Shown one piece after another: positions 11,787 to 21,930 of a stretch of DNA of 64,000 nt (position 1 is the stretch's first letter; every line of letters begins with the position of its first letter). Position numbers and translations under genes: made by a program. Under the pieces are notes generated by a model. That model made no database searches and was not told the origin of the DNA. It worked only from the letters and a program-made list of their open reading frames with translations. Source of the DNA: Pyrus communis (lineage: Eukaryota; Streptophyta; Magnoliopsida; Rosales; Rosaceae); NCBI RefSeq assembly GCF_963583255.1, contig NC_084803.1:21098428-21162427 (forward strand). Reading direction: 5' to 3'.

Positions 11787-12616
11787 ATTAGATGCTGAAA
11801 AGTGTATTTCAGAGTTTGGCATTCAGACAGCCGAACCACTTTGACGTAAAGACACTCATCTCCCTTGAGTATCTGTGTCCTTACAGCCTAATACCAATTC
11901 AGTGGACCTATATTTTCATAAATATAGTTGAAGCTGTCGAAGCTGGTGTAAAAGATCTTGAACTTAGTAGTGAATTGCATAACATTGTCTTCAGGTTCTA
12001 AAACCCTAGGCCAAGAGTGTTCCTTCATTGGCCGAAATTGCTTGGTGCAGAAGTCAACAACGCATTTCATCACCCCAACACCACATTCATCTTATTAGCC
12101 CAGCTGAGCTCAACAACGAATTGGCACGCCACGTAGGTTATGTAATTTTTAGAAACAACAGACTCATAGCCACTAACCACGTGTATTTATACTTATAAGT
12201 AGGTGAAGTCATTCAACTGGCACTCTCTTTATTATTGTAGAAAGTAGACTTAGTATTTTAAACCCAACCTGTTAACCCGACCCGTTAAAATTAGTATTTG
12301 GATGAATGCTTAACGGGTAGGGTTGTTAACGAGTCAACTCATTAATCACCCCTTAAATAACAGGTCATTTTGGGTCAACCCGCAAAAACCGTTAACTCCC
12401 ATTAACACCCATTAATGAGGGCTTTTGTGTAATTTCATAGTCGTAATAGAAAACCTTGCTCTCTGTCTTGCATTGCACGTTGCTCTTTTATTCTGCATGC
12501 TTCTGGGTTTGCCGTTCTCGTCTTGCATTGCACATTGCTCTCCCTCATCTTCTTCTTAAAAATCAGGGTCAGTAGGCTATAATCTAGTTTTTGGCAACAA
12601 TATATCATACAAGGTA
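11787..12616. other. Intergenic; hAT-type subterminal motifs near 12260-12400
   Basis: No gene recognised. From about 12258 to 12410 the sequence is rich in GTTAAC, ACCCG and CGGGT words (AACCCGACCCGTTAA, TTAACGGGTAGGG), the style of the ends of plant hAT elements or LTRs, but no paired end or target duplication was found. The 12440-12560 stretch repeats GTCTTGCATTGCAC twice. Confidence 0.35.
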
Positions 12617-12624
12617 TTTTGATT

Positions 12625-12773
12625 GTTGTTGTTGTTGTTATGTTTTTTTTTTTTTTTTTTTTTTTTTTTTGTTATATTAGATATTAGATTAGCCATCAAC
12701 GGGGCTTGAACCCAAGCCGTTATGCAAGGGCTCAACATCTTTCCACCACTGTGGTAAAGGACCACTTATGGTC
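12625..12773 (-). mobile_element. tRNA-derived SINE
   Basis: Read on the - strand, the unit has a tRNA-like head: an A-box-like stretch around ACCACAGTGGTGG and a perfect B box GGTTCAAGCCC (about 12696-12706). A short AT-rich tail follows and ends in a run of more than 25 A (T on the + strand, 12642-12670) plus AAC repeats. TTTTGATT flanks both sides (12617-12624 and 12774-12781) as target duplication. Together these define a non-coding, LINE-mobilised SINE. Confidence 0.8.
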
Positions 12774-12858
12774 TTTTGATTATTTTTACTACATATAAAG
12801 TATAGAACTTTAACAATTTAACTCTCCCAACTAACTACCATTAGGAAAAATCGTACTT

Positions 12859-13180
12859 TACTAGTTCTAATTGCATCTTTAAAGTAGTAAATATCAATTC
12901 AAGGTTAATAGAGTGTACTACTTTTATTTACTTTTTGGTAATAAAATATTAGCCCACTCCTTCTAATAGCTTCGCCTTTGTTTATCATGACCCTATTATT
13001 ATAAAATTCTAACTCGATTAGTACTAATTGCATCTTTAAAGTAGTAAATATTAATTCAAGGTTATTAGAGTGTACTACTTTATTTACTTTTTGGTAATAA
13101 AATATTAACCCACTCCTAAAATTTTTAGCTTAACTTTTGTTTATCATGACCCTATTTTAAAAAATTCTAACTTGGTTAGT
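12859..13180. repeat. Tandem duplication, 157-bp unit, about two copies
   Basis: The block containing CTAATTGCATCTTTAAAG (12867) recurs 157 bp later (13024). Both copies continue through GAGTGTACTACTTT, TTTTTGGTAATAAAATATTA and TTTATCATGACCCTATT with small indels. A third start (GGTTAGTGCTTATTG) breaks off near 13185. No coding content. Confidence 0.85.
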
Positions 13181-13489
13181 GCTTATTGAAACACAATAAT
13201 AAGGTCACCAGTCACCCATTTGCTCAAGGAGTACAACACTATACTAAAAAGCGGCCTAGGCAGCCTCCTAAGAGGCGCCTAGGTGCTAGGTAAAGGTCGG
13301 GCACCCCTAGGCATTTAGAAAATCGGCTAAGCCTCTAGGCGGCAATTAGGCAGCCGCCTAAAGGGTCTAGGCGGCCTTAGGTTGTCCTATACGATCCATA
13401 TTTTTTATTTTAAGGGTTTTTAGATAATATTCTTCTAAAATAATTTTGGACTTTCTTTCTTGTAAAATAACTTTGAACACATTTAATTT

Positions 13490-13741
13490 TGTTGTAAGCC
13501 TATTTGATCGAACTAATCTAAGGGATGAGAGAAAGAGGGGGCCAGCGGCAATTAGAGAAAAGAGAGAGTGGTTTAATTGTGAGGTGTGTTTGAGTCACCT
13601 CATTGTGCCTTTATTTATAGTAGTAGGATAGGCAAAAACCTTTCCCTTTAGGATTACAACTCTTAATAGGAATATAAGCTAGATTCTTATATATACTAGG
13701 ATTTACACAATCACATTCCTATTCTAAATATAACTGCAACA
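13490..13741 (-). repeat. 3' LTR of copia-2
   Basis: A 252-bp copy lying downstream of RNase H on the coding strand. Relative to the other LTR it lacks a short segment around the TAGGTAATCAACTCC block. Confidence 0.9.
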
Positions 13742-14199
13742 CTCCCTCTTAAGTGTGTAAATGCTCAACAAACCATCACATCAAATCTTCAGTAGATAAG
13801 GTAGAATAGTTGATGAAGTCAACAGCACAACGGGTGAATGCAAGTCTCAAATTTAAGGAAGCATGCATTTGTAAATAAACTCACAAAACCTCATTATGGT
13901 AAAACCCAAGGGTATGTTGAAACCCCATAGACTAAGGAGAAAAGTGAGAAGTGTGCATAATGTCTAAAACAAATGTCAAACAGGACGAAAGTAATGAACT
14001 CAACAGAGTATGATCATCCCAGAATGGGTGCCTCGTCAAAACCTCGTTAGGTAGCAAAAGCCCAATGGGAAAAATGCTTCTAATTGTAGGAAAAAGAGTA
14101 CATTAAGATCAAGTGAATATGCTTCAGGATACTCCCCTAAGTTAGACATAACTTCTAAATAAGAGAATTACAAGTGATTCAACTCAGATAATTTATGCA

Positions 14200-17100
14200 T
14201 ACCGAATCCTTTGATGAGCTTCTGAAAATTAGACTTGGGCAATGACTTGGTGAAAAGATCGGCCAGGTTGTCCTGGGAACGAATTTGTTTGACTTCAATG
14301 TTATGATGCTACTACTGCTAGTGTGTGTAAAAAACACTTCAACGTTATGTGCTTGGTGTTGTCTCCTTTGATGTATCCCTTCTTTAACTGCTCGATACAT
14401 GCTACATTCTCTTCAAAGATCATTGTAAGAAAGTCAATGACGGAAGTAAGACCACTAGTTCTTCGAATATGTTCCATAACTACTCTCAGCCAAAAGCACT
14501 CATGCGATGCTTCATGTAGGGTGAGAATCTTAGCATGGTTCGAAAAAGTTGCAACTAGCATTTGTTTGGTAGACCTCCAAGATATAATGGTGTCTCCAAC
14601 TGTAAAGACATAGACTGTTTGAGAACATGCCCTATGTGGGTCAAACAGATATCCAGCATCTGTGTAACCAACAAGACAAGAATCAATCCGTAAACCATAA
14701 GAGGCAACAACACTTGAAGATTTGTGGGTATAGAACAAGCCCAAATCCGTCGTATCCTTGAGGTAGCGAAAAATGTTTTTAACACCATTCCAGTGCCTGT
14801 GTGTGGACGCATTGCTATATCTAGCCAAAAGATTAAGAGTGAAGGAAATGTTAGGTCTAGTGCATTAAGCCAAGTACAATAAAGCCCCATTTGCACTTAG
14901 GTAAGGAACTTCAGGTTCCAAAATCTCTTCCTCATCCTCATTTGGACAGAAGGGATCTTATTTAGCATATCAAATCCGAACGACCATAGGTGTACCTGAA
15001 GGCTTCACTTTATCCTCATTAAAACATTGCAACACCTTTTGGGTGTAGTTCAATTGATGTACTAGGATTCTATGCAAACAATGCTCGATTTCTAGGCTGA
15101 GATAGTATTAAGTTTTCCCAAGATCCTTCATCTCAAATTTCGATTTCAAGTTTGTAGCAATTTCCTCAAAATCTGCGAGAGTTCTAATGAGGTTTATGTC
15201 GTCTACATAAACTACAATGATTGCAAATCCGAAATATTTTATGAACACGTATGGGCATAATGTTGTTCACTTAACCCTAACTTGTCAAATATTCACTCAG
15301 ATGGTTATACCACATCCGCCCGGATTGTTTCAATCCATAGAGTGATCTCCTCAACCTAATTGAGAGGGTGTTTCGTGGTCTAGAACTATTTGAACCAGTC
15401 AATAGAAATCCTTCTGGATTTTCATATAGATTTTCGTATCTAGATCCCTATAGAGATACACAATTACCACATCCATAAGCTGCATATTCAGTTTTTTGGA
15501 AACTACCAAACTGATAAGGTAGTGGAATGTTATAACATCCATTATGGGGGAATACATCTCCCCGTAATCAATCTCAAGGCGCTGAGAGAAGCCTTGCGCT
15601 ACGAGGCGTGCTTTGTATTGCACTATCTCATTCTTCTCATTACGCTTCCTCACGAAGATCCACTTGTAGTCAACAGGCTTCACGCGTGGTGGTGTAGGAA
15701 CAATAGGTCCAGACACTTTACGTTGTGCAAGCGAATCGAGTTCGACTTGGATTGCTTGTTTCTAGTTTGACCAATTGGTTCTACGTCGGTATTTATCAAC
15801 AGAATGTGGTTCAATGTTATCACTAAGCATGATGTTAGTAGCTACTGTGTACGTAAATGCATCGTCAACAATCATCTTATTTTGATTCAATACCTCATCC
15901 AATACGGCATAGTGGATCGAAATCTGGTGATTCTCGGGAGGTCGGCATGTTTCGTCTGAAGAATCATCATAATCTAGAATAACCTCATGTGTTGGAACGG
16001 ATGAGTGAGTGATGGTTAGACTCAAACTAGGGTCACTAGTTGGTGCCATTTTCCTCTTCTAGGATTATGAATCCTTTGAACCAAAGTGTTTACCACGTTT
16101 CAGGTCGGAGTAGATGATTGGATAGCCGCCAATGTACCTTGTCGCATGGAAGATGTGACCTCCCCACCTTCAGGGACTGTTCAACCTTCCCAAGAGGATT
16201 GTGGTCATACGTGGGCTGCATCTATCCTTGCAGATGTGTTTGCAGTGGGTATATGTGATCTTGTCACTTTTCTAGATCATTAAAAGCAACCGACATGCTT
16301 TGAGCAATGCTCTGAAGATCTATAATTTGTTGCACCTTAGTTTCAGACTAGGCAGTGCGAGGATCTAAATTAGACATAGTGGGAGCATACCACGATAATT
16401 CGCAGCGTTTTCCAGGAACGTTAGCATGTTTATGCCCCCCCTAACGACAAGAAGATTGTCTCATCAAAGTGACAATCCGCAAAACGTGTAGTAAAGAGAT
16501 CTCCTGTCAAGGGTTTTGAATAGCAAACAATTAATGACGAATCATAACCAACATAGATTCCCATTTTTCTCTTAATACCCATTTTGATACGTAGCAGTTG
16601 CGCTATTGGCACATAAATGGAGCACACAAACACCCATAAATGCGAGACGTCAGGCTCATATCTAGTGACCAACTATAATGGTGAATGTGGTTGAGTAGCA
16701 GTGGACCTCAGGCAGACCAACATAGCTGCGTGCAATATTGCATAGCCTCAGGCAGATATTGGCAGTTTTGTTCTCATAACCAAAGTCCGAGCTATCAATT
16801 GAATGCGTTTTATGAAAGCTTCTACCAGGCCGTTTTGGGTGTGAAAATAAGGTACAGGATATTCCACATCAATCCTTACTGACATGTAATAATTGTCAAA
16901 ATTCTGTGACGTAAACTCTCCAGCGTTATCCAATCAAATCGACTTAATCGAATAATCAGGGTGGTGAGCCGTTAGCTTAATGATTTGCGCTATGAGTTTA
17001 GCAAACATAGCGTTGTGTGTGGAAAATAGGCAAACATGTGACCATCATGTCGATGCATCAACCAACACCATAAAGTATCTAAATGGTTTGCATGTTGGTT

Positions 17101-18089
17101 GGATAAGTCCACAAATATCCCCTTAAATCCTCTGAAGAAACTTAAAGGGGCCGTGAATAATCTCTGTGCGTGAGGGTTGAGTATTCAACTTCCCTATAAA
17201 ACACATTTTGCATGGCGAGAATCCAACATAGAGAGGTAACTAATGCCCATATGATGATTTAAGGATACGGCACATCATGTCACATCCAGGATGTCTCAAA
17301 TGGTCATGCTAAGTGTCCTAAAACTCAGGCATAGGGCCGGCCACACTAAGGGTTTTTATACCGCGAATGGTTGTGATGTACAACCCACTTGGGAGACGTT
17401 TTAACTTCTCATGAATACGCTTCTGGTCATATTTGTATAAAGTGATACAAAGAAATTTAGAACCATTATCTTCAGTGGTTTCAATATGATATTGATTATC
17501 TCAAATATCTCTAAAACTCAGCAACATTTTTCTGAAACGTGGAGAATAAAGTGTCTTCTTAATGGTTAAGATTGTACCATTGGACAACATGATACGGGCA
17601 TTTTCGTATCCTTCAATCAAGTTGGATGGACCTGAGAGAGTTGTCAAATGAGCTTTCTTAGGTATCAAGTTAGTAAAATAGTGTCATTCACGCAAGATGG
17701 TGTACATGGTTGCACTATCTGCCAGACAACTAACTTCCCCACTAGACATACCTAGAAATAAATTGATTGAAGTGGTCATATGCATAAATATAAGTCCATT
17801 CATTCATTTAAGCAATTTGATAAATAATATCCATTATTCAAAACAAACCAAAACCAAACAAATTATTCCAAATACTTAGAAAAATTGTTCAAAATTAAAC
17901 CATAAACCTAGAAAAATAAAGAGGGGTCGGCCACTCCTAGTGGGTTCGGCCACTAGGGGTAAACACCCTAAAAACACGTCTAATTTATTCATCCATAGAA
18001 GCTGACGCCTCTTGAAAATCCGATATCTCTATTGATGTAGTAGCATCTTCCAGATGATCCGCATGTGTATAGTTAAACTCACAACAGGA
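14200..18089 (-). pseudogene. copia-2 pol remnant
   Basis: Visible on the - strand: protease-like CLADSATMYTIL near 17730-17700; integrase around 16933-16748 (AGEFTSQNFDNY, PYFHTQNGLVEAF); RT start around 15716-15399 (DYKWIFVRKRNEKNEIVQYK, QGFSQRLEIDYGE) and its continuation to about 15.1 kb; RNase H around 14828-14480 (GYTDAGYLFDPH, TKQMLVATFSNHAK). Integrase lies before RT, so Ty1-copia. Stops and frameshifts are present in every domain. Confidence 0.85.
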
Positions 18090-18983
18090 ATGATACTTGG
18101 CAATAGCCTTAAGGGAAGCTCAGCATACGCGTGACCAATGATCCCTTCATCCACAATGGTAACACATATCCATTTCAGTGGAAGCTAATTAAACGGGAGC
18201 TTTGCCCTTGTTCTTGAAATTTGGGGCCTTAAGGGCAAGTGGTGGACGCAAATGGGTCACGTTTCCTCCATTAGGTGCAGCACTCTGTTAATCTTAGGCC
18301 TGTGGTTAGGCTTGCCACCCATTACCACGGCCATGATGGTTCTTTCATCATTTGTGGCTGCTAGAATTAGTCCTATACGCTTCAAGCACATCGTTCAAGC
18401 CAGTGAGTAGAGCTTGATGATTCTTCATTAAAAGCTAGTTCTGCTTTTCAGAGATAAGTAAAACAGAGATCAAATACAAAAACTTGGTGAATTTCTGTGC
18501 CTTATACTATTACTGCAAGACAATATTGGTGGCATGGAAGGTCGAATATGTCTTCTCTAAGAGATCTGATTTGGTTAGTTCCACCATACTGAATTTCAGT
18601 AGAGAATAAGATTCTACAAACTTCAGAGTTATATTCATTAACGGACTTAAAGTCTTGAAAGCAAGGATGCTGCCAGTCATATCTTACTTCAAGCAAGTAT
18701 ATGACTTTCTGATGATCGAAACGGTCGGCCAGAGCAAGCCAGATAGTGCGTGGGTTATCCTTAACAAAGAACTCGGTCTGCAGACCATTATGGATATGTC
18801 TTCGAATGAAGATCATTGCAGTAGCTTTCTAAGCTTCATCGACAGGTTTGTCGTCGGAAGGTGCCTCAATGGTGGCTCTAATGCCCTTTGCAGTTAGATA
18901 GAGCTTCACGTCTTGAACCCACTTCAGATAGTTTCTTTCGAAGACTTCTAGAGCAGTGAAATCAAGCTTGTTCAAGTTTGACA
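18090..18983 (-). pseudogene. copia-2 gag remnant
   Basis: Starts at an ATG at 18983 (MSNLNKLDFTALEV) typical of plant copia gag N-termini. A UBN2-type stretch (LALADRFDHQK) follows in the 18502-18816 frame, and a CCHC knuckle (CYHCG, HW, C) with a stop inside it lies near 18150-18195. Stops and frameshifts break the frame. Confidence 0.75.
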
Positions 18984-20402
18984 TGTCCCTAAAACGGAGG
19001 GACAAAAACGTGATTAGTCATATGGTAATCCATAGACATATCGTAGATATACGGGTTCTATAGATGTATATTGGTTTAATTTATGCATGAAAACTATTGG
19101 TTTCATGTGGTATGTTTTGGATGAAAACTTCAAGTTTCAAAGGCACTAAATATGAAACAACATGTTCAATTTAGTTTTTATGAACGATTAGTTCATAAGG
19201 AGAGGTTTTTGCAAGAAACACAAAATGCAATACGCTAGCTTAAGCATAGTGGGTTTGAGTTTCTTCGAGAACTCAAATGTGAGAGCTTCATTACTACAAA
19301 AGTATGTCAACAGTTCAAAGTATGAAAATAAATTATTGAATCGCTAATATCCAAAAGTGATCTTCAGGTTAATAATTTTGGATTTATTATCAGATTAATG
19401 GACTGCGGGTCACTTTTAATTAATTCAATAGATCGGGACCAAGCGGGGTCACTCGTGGAAGCAAAAATAATAGTAACATTCGGGTTAAAATTATTTAAAA
19501 TGCTAAATAATAGTAGTGGGTCGAAAAATCATAGCCCAAAAAAAGGTTTAGGCTCAGGATGGCTGCAAAAATAGCCCAATGGTCGCTGCAGGCCACAGGC
19601 CGAAGGTTTTGAAGCCCAGAAAGAGATTGATGGCTTACGTGGGCCCAGGAGGGCACGAGTCAGGCCCAGCAGATTGCTGGCCTTGGGTTTGCATAGGGAG
19701 CCCAGCCGAGGTTGGGTCTGGGTCGAGGCAGGCCTCAACCTAGCAAACAAAGCTGTGGGAAGTGGGTCGGGGCGCATGACACAACCCATAGGCTACGAGC
19801 TGCTTTAGGCAAGCTTTAAACCATAGGACAACGAGCCAAAAAGGCTACCGGCTTTCTTGGTTAGACTTAAGGGACTTCGAGCCTTATAGAGCTAAGCAGG
19901 TCGAAGGCCTGGGTTATTAGGGTCAGCATAGCAAGCCCAAAGGTTGTTGCCTTGTGATCTAATTGACTGGGTTTTAGGCTAGTGGTGGTCCATGGATCCA
20001 CAGTGGGTACTGCGGCAGTGGTACCGCACAATGCCCAATGCAAAAAAAAAAAAAAAAAAAAAAAAATCGATATCCCTAGGGTTTAGGAAACCCTAAATTG
20101 CTTCTAATTTATTTTATATGTTTTGACTCAGAAATTCCACATAACAATTTAATTGTGTAATGCATGAAACAAATATATGAACTTATAAACTATATATATA
20201 TATTGTAAGAAAAATATAAACATAGAGGGGTTCATGCATCATGGGAAATGTTTTCATGCTTCGTGGACGTTTTAAATATCTTCCCTTATTTTAAGCGTAT
20301 CTGATCGGCAGAAAACAAAGAGAAGCCTTTGAATTTTGTGGAAGATAGCATCCTCCTACGATCCGTCAATTCTCAGCTTTTGGCAAGAGCATGCTGATAA
20401 CA
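18984..20402 (-). other. Long untranslated leader of copia-2
   Basis: About 1.4 kb between the 5' LTR and gag with no convincing frame. A GC-richer patch at 19529-19990 has many GGGCC/GGCCC words, and an A27 run sits at 20041-20067. A nested short insertion is possible but its ends were not found. Confidence 0.4.
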
Positions 20403-20672
20403 TGTTGTAGGCCTATTTGATCGAACTAATCTAGGGGATTAGAGAGAAAGGGGGGCTAGTGGCAATTAAAGAGAAGAAAGAGTGATTAATTGTGAGGTGT
20501 GTTTGAGTCATCTCATTGTGCCTTTATTTATAGTAGTAAGATAGGCAAAAACCTTTCCTTTTAGGATTACAACTCTTAATAGGTAATCAACTCCTAATAG
20601 GAATATAAGATACATTCATATATCTACTAGGATTTACATAATCACATTCTTATTCTAAATATGATTGCAACA
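20403..20672 (-). repeat. 5' LTR of copia-2
   Basis: A 270-bp copy containing TTTATTTATAGTAG, the reverse of a TATA-like box. Clear homology to 13490-13741 over the whole length. Confidence 0.9.
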
Positions 20673-20838
20673 AATTTTATGTATTCAGTCAATTGTTGTA
20701 GCTTATTTATATGTTTTTATTGTTATATAATAAATTTAATTAATAAAAATAAAAAAAATAAAAAAAACGCACAGACCCCCGCTTAGACTCTTAGGCGTTA
20801 GGACCTTCCCTTCTGTCTGACTACCTAACGTTTTTTAG

Positions 20839-21771
20839 AACCTTAGGTACAGACGTACAGTTAGCAGTCTTGCAGATCGGTGACCATCCACAACTGCCAC
20901 TGACAATGATTGAAACTTGCCGCCACGAAAGTTTTTCAAAGGCCCAGCGGCTGCAAACAAGTGGAGGAGAGGAGAACATGGACTAATCTGTCGTACATGC
21001 TCACGGAAAAGAATCTTTTGGTTTTTATTTGTTTTCTGTTTTGTATGTGGTTTTTTTCTCGTACAGCCGAAAGTAAATTAGGCATGGCATCAATGTTAAC
21101 ATGTGTGGCTGCCTGCAGTTCTCAAAAAAGTCACCAGAGCATCTTCAATGGAAGACGCAAAATTTGGTTGGCCGGAAAACACTCCGGTAGGAAAAATACA
21201 AAACAATTACCTTGGTCGAAGGATATAAATAAACATATAAATTACATGTTTTATATTTTTCAGAGGTTGACCCTGCTATTCAAAGAGAAAAATAAATAGG
21301 ATCCCAAATATATATTTCTATATTGGTTACAACTAAAATATACATTTCTCTAAAATGTAAAATAAGACGTAAATGTGATTTTTATATCTCAGATTTGCAT
21401 ATCTACATATTAGATGCTCTCAAGGTATTAGATAAATTTAAAAACACTTACGAGAAGAAACTCAAAACTTTCAGCAACTCAAACCTACATGGGAAGGACA
21501 GTCTGAAAATGAAAAGATAAATCCAAGAGTCGGAGTTGATTCTCACAGCGATCTTTTATTTCTGATACGAATTGAATAATTCAAACGAAAACAATGGACA
21601 AGAGGTGTGTAGGAGGAGAAAAAGAGTATGCTTATCAATCCCATCGATAATGGCATACAGATGAAACTCAATATCTGTAGCATATTCTGAAAACACCATT
21701 CATCTATATATACACAAAGAATAACACATCTTTCCAGTTTCCACAGCCAATATTACAAATCTGAATCACTT
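20839..21771. other. Intergenic, nothing firm
   Basis: A 129-codon frame at 20910-21299 (+) has no recognisable motif and its composition shifts to AT-rich, Lys/Asn-rich sequence, so I do not call it a gene. AGAGCATCT near 21136 and its complement AGATGCTCT near 21412-21420 might be ends of a small MITE, but no target duplication was seen. Confidence 0.35.
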
Positions 21772-21924
21772 TTAGCCAAGGACTTCGTCCGCAGAGTTTA
21801 TGGTAACCAGTAACAAGACTGCTAGCACAAGAAAAAGTAAAAGACCATGAGCAGCCGAGTTGAAGTTGCTTGTTCTTCGTGTCCCTTCTGAAGTTGAGGA
21901 GGATTCGGCCACCATTATTGTCAT
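21772..21924 (-). CDS. Putative 50-residue single-pass membrane peptide
   Basis: On the - strand an ATG at 21924 opens 50 codons ending TAA at 21772-21774. The N-terminal half is Ser/Thr-rich with two arginines (ESSSTSEGTRRTSNF). Residues 27-42 form one strong hydrophobic segment (GLLLFLVLAVLLLVTI), and the C-terminus is short and acidic (NSADEVLG). It begins 6 bp after the stop codon of the EngB-type gene, so it may lie in that transcript's 3' region or have its own promoter. I do not recognise the family. The protein-like layout and clean frame support it; its small size and lack of comparison limit confidence. Confidence 0.45.
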   Translation of the reverse strand: MTIMVAESSSTSEGTRRTSNFNSAAHGLLLFLVLAVLLLVTINSADEVLG

Positions 21925-21930
21925 GCAGAG

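Larger units (their letters stand above)
13490..20672 (-). mobile_element. Ty1-copia LTR retrotransposon with exact target duplication (copia-2)
   Basis: Direct repeats at 13490-13741 and 20403-20672 both run TGTTGTA...GCAACA on the + strand. AATTT flanks the pair at 13485-13489 and 20673-20677. Coding remnants read right to left: gag near 18983, CCHC knuckle near 18150, protease near 17710, integrase 17.3-16.6 kb, RT 15.7-15.1 kb, RNase H 14.8-14.3 kb. Next to the right LTR the - strand reads TGTTATCAGCATGC, a variant of the initiator-tRNA primer site; next to the left LTR it reads AAGAGGGAGTG, the polypurine tract. Numerous stops make it inactive. Confidence 0.93.
13244..20838. mobile_element. 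Older TIR-type element split by copia-2
   Basis: The left arm (13244-13489) begins CTAAAAAGCGGCCTAGGC and is packed with CTAGGCGGC-type words. The right arm (20673-20838) holds CGCTTAGACTCTTAGGCG and ends ACGTTTTTTAG. The arms share short inverted ends (CTAAAAA/TTTTTAG) and inverted GCCTAAG/CTTAGGC words, suggesting one element of about 400 bp before copia-2 entered. No convincing target duplication was found and the superfamily is uncertain. Confidence 0.45.

Noticed and set aside
19529..19789. 86-codon - strand frame, Pro/Arg-rich
   Set aside because: Lies in the GC-rich part of the copia-2 leader; no known domain, and the composition explains it.
20910..21299. 129-codon + strand frame
   Set aside because: No domain, signal or codon pattern that sets it apart from chance; the second half is AT-rich and Lys/Asn-rich.
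21136..21420. Possible MITE with AGAGCATCT/AGATGCTCT ends
   Set aside because: Only 9 bp of inverted match, no target duplication and no subterminal homology.
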